Assembly: GCA_019912505.1 (NCBI GenBank)
Contig: JAIOIM010000115.1
Coordinates: 1-6,674 of the forward strand
Direction of reading: 5' to 3'
From: Ignavibacteriaceae bacterium
GTDB lineage: Bacteria; Bacteroidota; Ignavibacteria; Ignavibacteriales; Ignavibacteriaceae
Length of the DNA stretch: 6,674 bases
Under the pieces are notes generated by a model. That model saw nothing but the letters and a program-made list of their open reading frames with translations. It was not told the origin of the DNA and did no database searches. The position numbers and the translations under genes were made by a program. Of the stretch, positions 6,400 to 6,674 are shown piece after piece. How positions within the stretch are numbered: the first letter of the stretch is position 1; every line of letters begins with the position of its first letter.

Positions 6400-6674
6400 T
6401 CAAGCTTTTCCTGCACAGACAAATAAATCTTTCGATTCAAACTCATCAAATTTTGCAAACGACAAAGAAGAATATAATTTTATATTTACAAAATGATTTT
6501 GAGATAACGCATTATGAAAATGCTCTGATGAATAAGGGAATAAATTTGTGGTAACTATTTCGCGCTCTGCCGGTTTTTGGGCATTAAACTTCAAAATATT
6601 AAAATTCCAATGTGAAGGTTGGAAGTCGTAAAAGCGGACAAAATAAAAACCGTTTTTATTTGTGATGTTTACAA
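6400..6674 (-). CDS. Hypothetical protein, C-terminal part (5' end outside window)
   Basis: The frame is open from the window edge to a TGA stop at 6402-6400, giving 90 residues. A TTG at 6594-6592 could start a 64-residue version, but it lacks a clear ribosome binding site and the frame continues upstream without a stop, so I read it as the tail of a longer gene. Visible stretches are NGFYFVRFYDFQPSHWNF, then EREIVTTNLFPYSSEHFHNA, ending KDLFVCAGKA. It is rich in Phe, Asn, Lys and Ser, with aromatic beta-strand-like segments and no membrane helix. I do not recognise the family. If real, it uses TGA as a stop, which bears on the TGA inside groEL. It lies upstream of the AAA+ gene on the same strand, 141 bases away, so co-transcription is possible but not shown. 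Confidence 0.55.
   Translation of the reverse strand, partial: VNITNKNGFYFVRFYDFQPSHWNFNILKFNAQKPAEREIVTTNLFPYSSEHFHNALSQNHFVNIKLYSSLSFAKFDEFESKDLFVCAGKA

Overview
The window is AT-rich and compact. It looks like a piece of a bacterial chromosome from the Bacteroidota/Chlorobi side of the tree, and an Ignavibacteria-like organism is my best guess. That guess rests on the style of the chaperonin (a Met/Gly/Pro-rich tail ending in GMGDMGGMY) and on general codon flavour. It is not a database match.

Left part, plus strand (1-1843): the 3' end of groES is followed after 37 bases by groEL. The groEL gene would encode a normal 546-residue chaperonin with every ATP-site and substrate-binding residue I checked in place. 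In this sequence, however, it is broken twice within 80 bases: an in-frame TGA where GroEL normally has Leu116, and one extra A in an A5 run near codon 141. The rest of the gene shows no decay, so this is either a sequence error or a very fresh inactivation. A strong hairpin-plus-T-tract terminator (1871-1898) closes the operon.

Middle and right, minus strand (6258 down to 1897): a likely two-gene operon faces groEL. The first gene encodes a 1293-residue protein with an unusual architecture: N-terminal tetratricopeptide repeats, a beta-rich domain I cannot assign, a charged linker, and three tandem CbbX/SpoVK/EccA-type AAA+ modules spaced about 286 residues apart. The first two modules look catalytically complete. 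The third has a Walker B Asp-to-Glu change and has lost the sensor-2 Arg. The second gene, 42 bases downstream, encodes a small zinc cytosine deaminase resembling yeast Fcy1. Its 3' end converges on groEL across the shared terminator.

Far right (6400-6674, minus strand): the C-terminal 90 residues of an unrecognised protein whose start lies outside the window, separated from the AAA+ gene by 141 bases of AT-rich intergenic DNA.

The most original object here is the TPR/beta-domain/triple-AAA+ protein. It has the look of a cytosolic remodelling machine with an N-terminal partner-recognition region, but its substrate cannot be read from this window. I saw no tRNA, rRNA, CRISPR array, insertion sequence or prophage gene.
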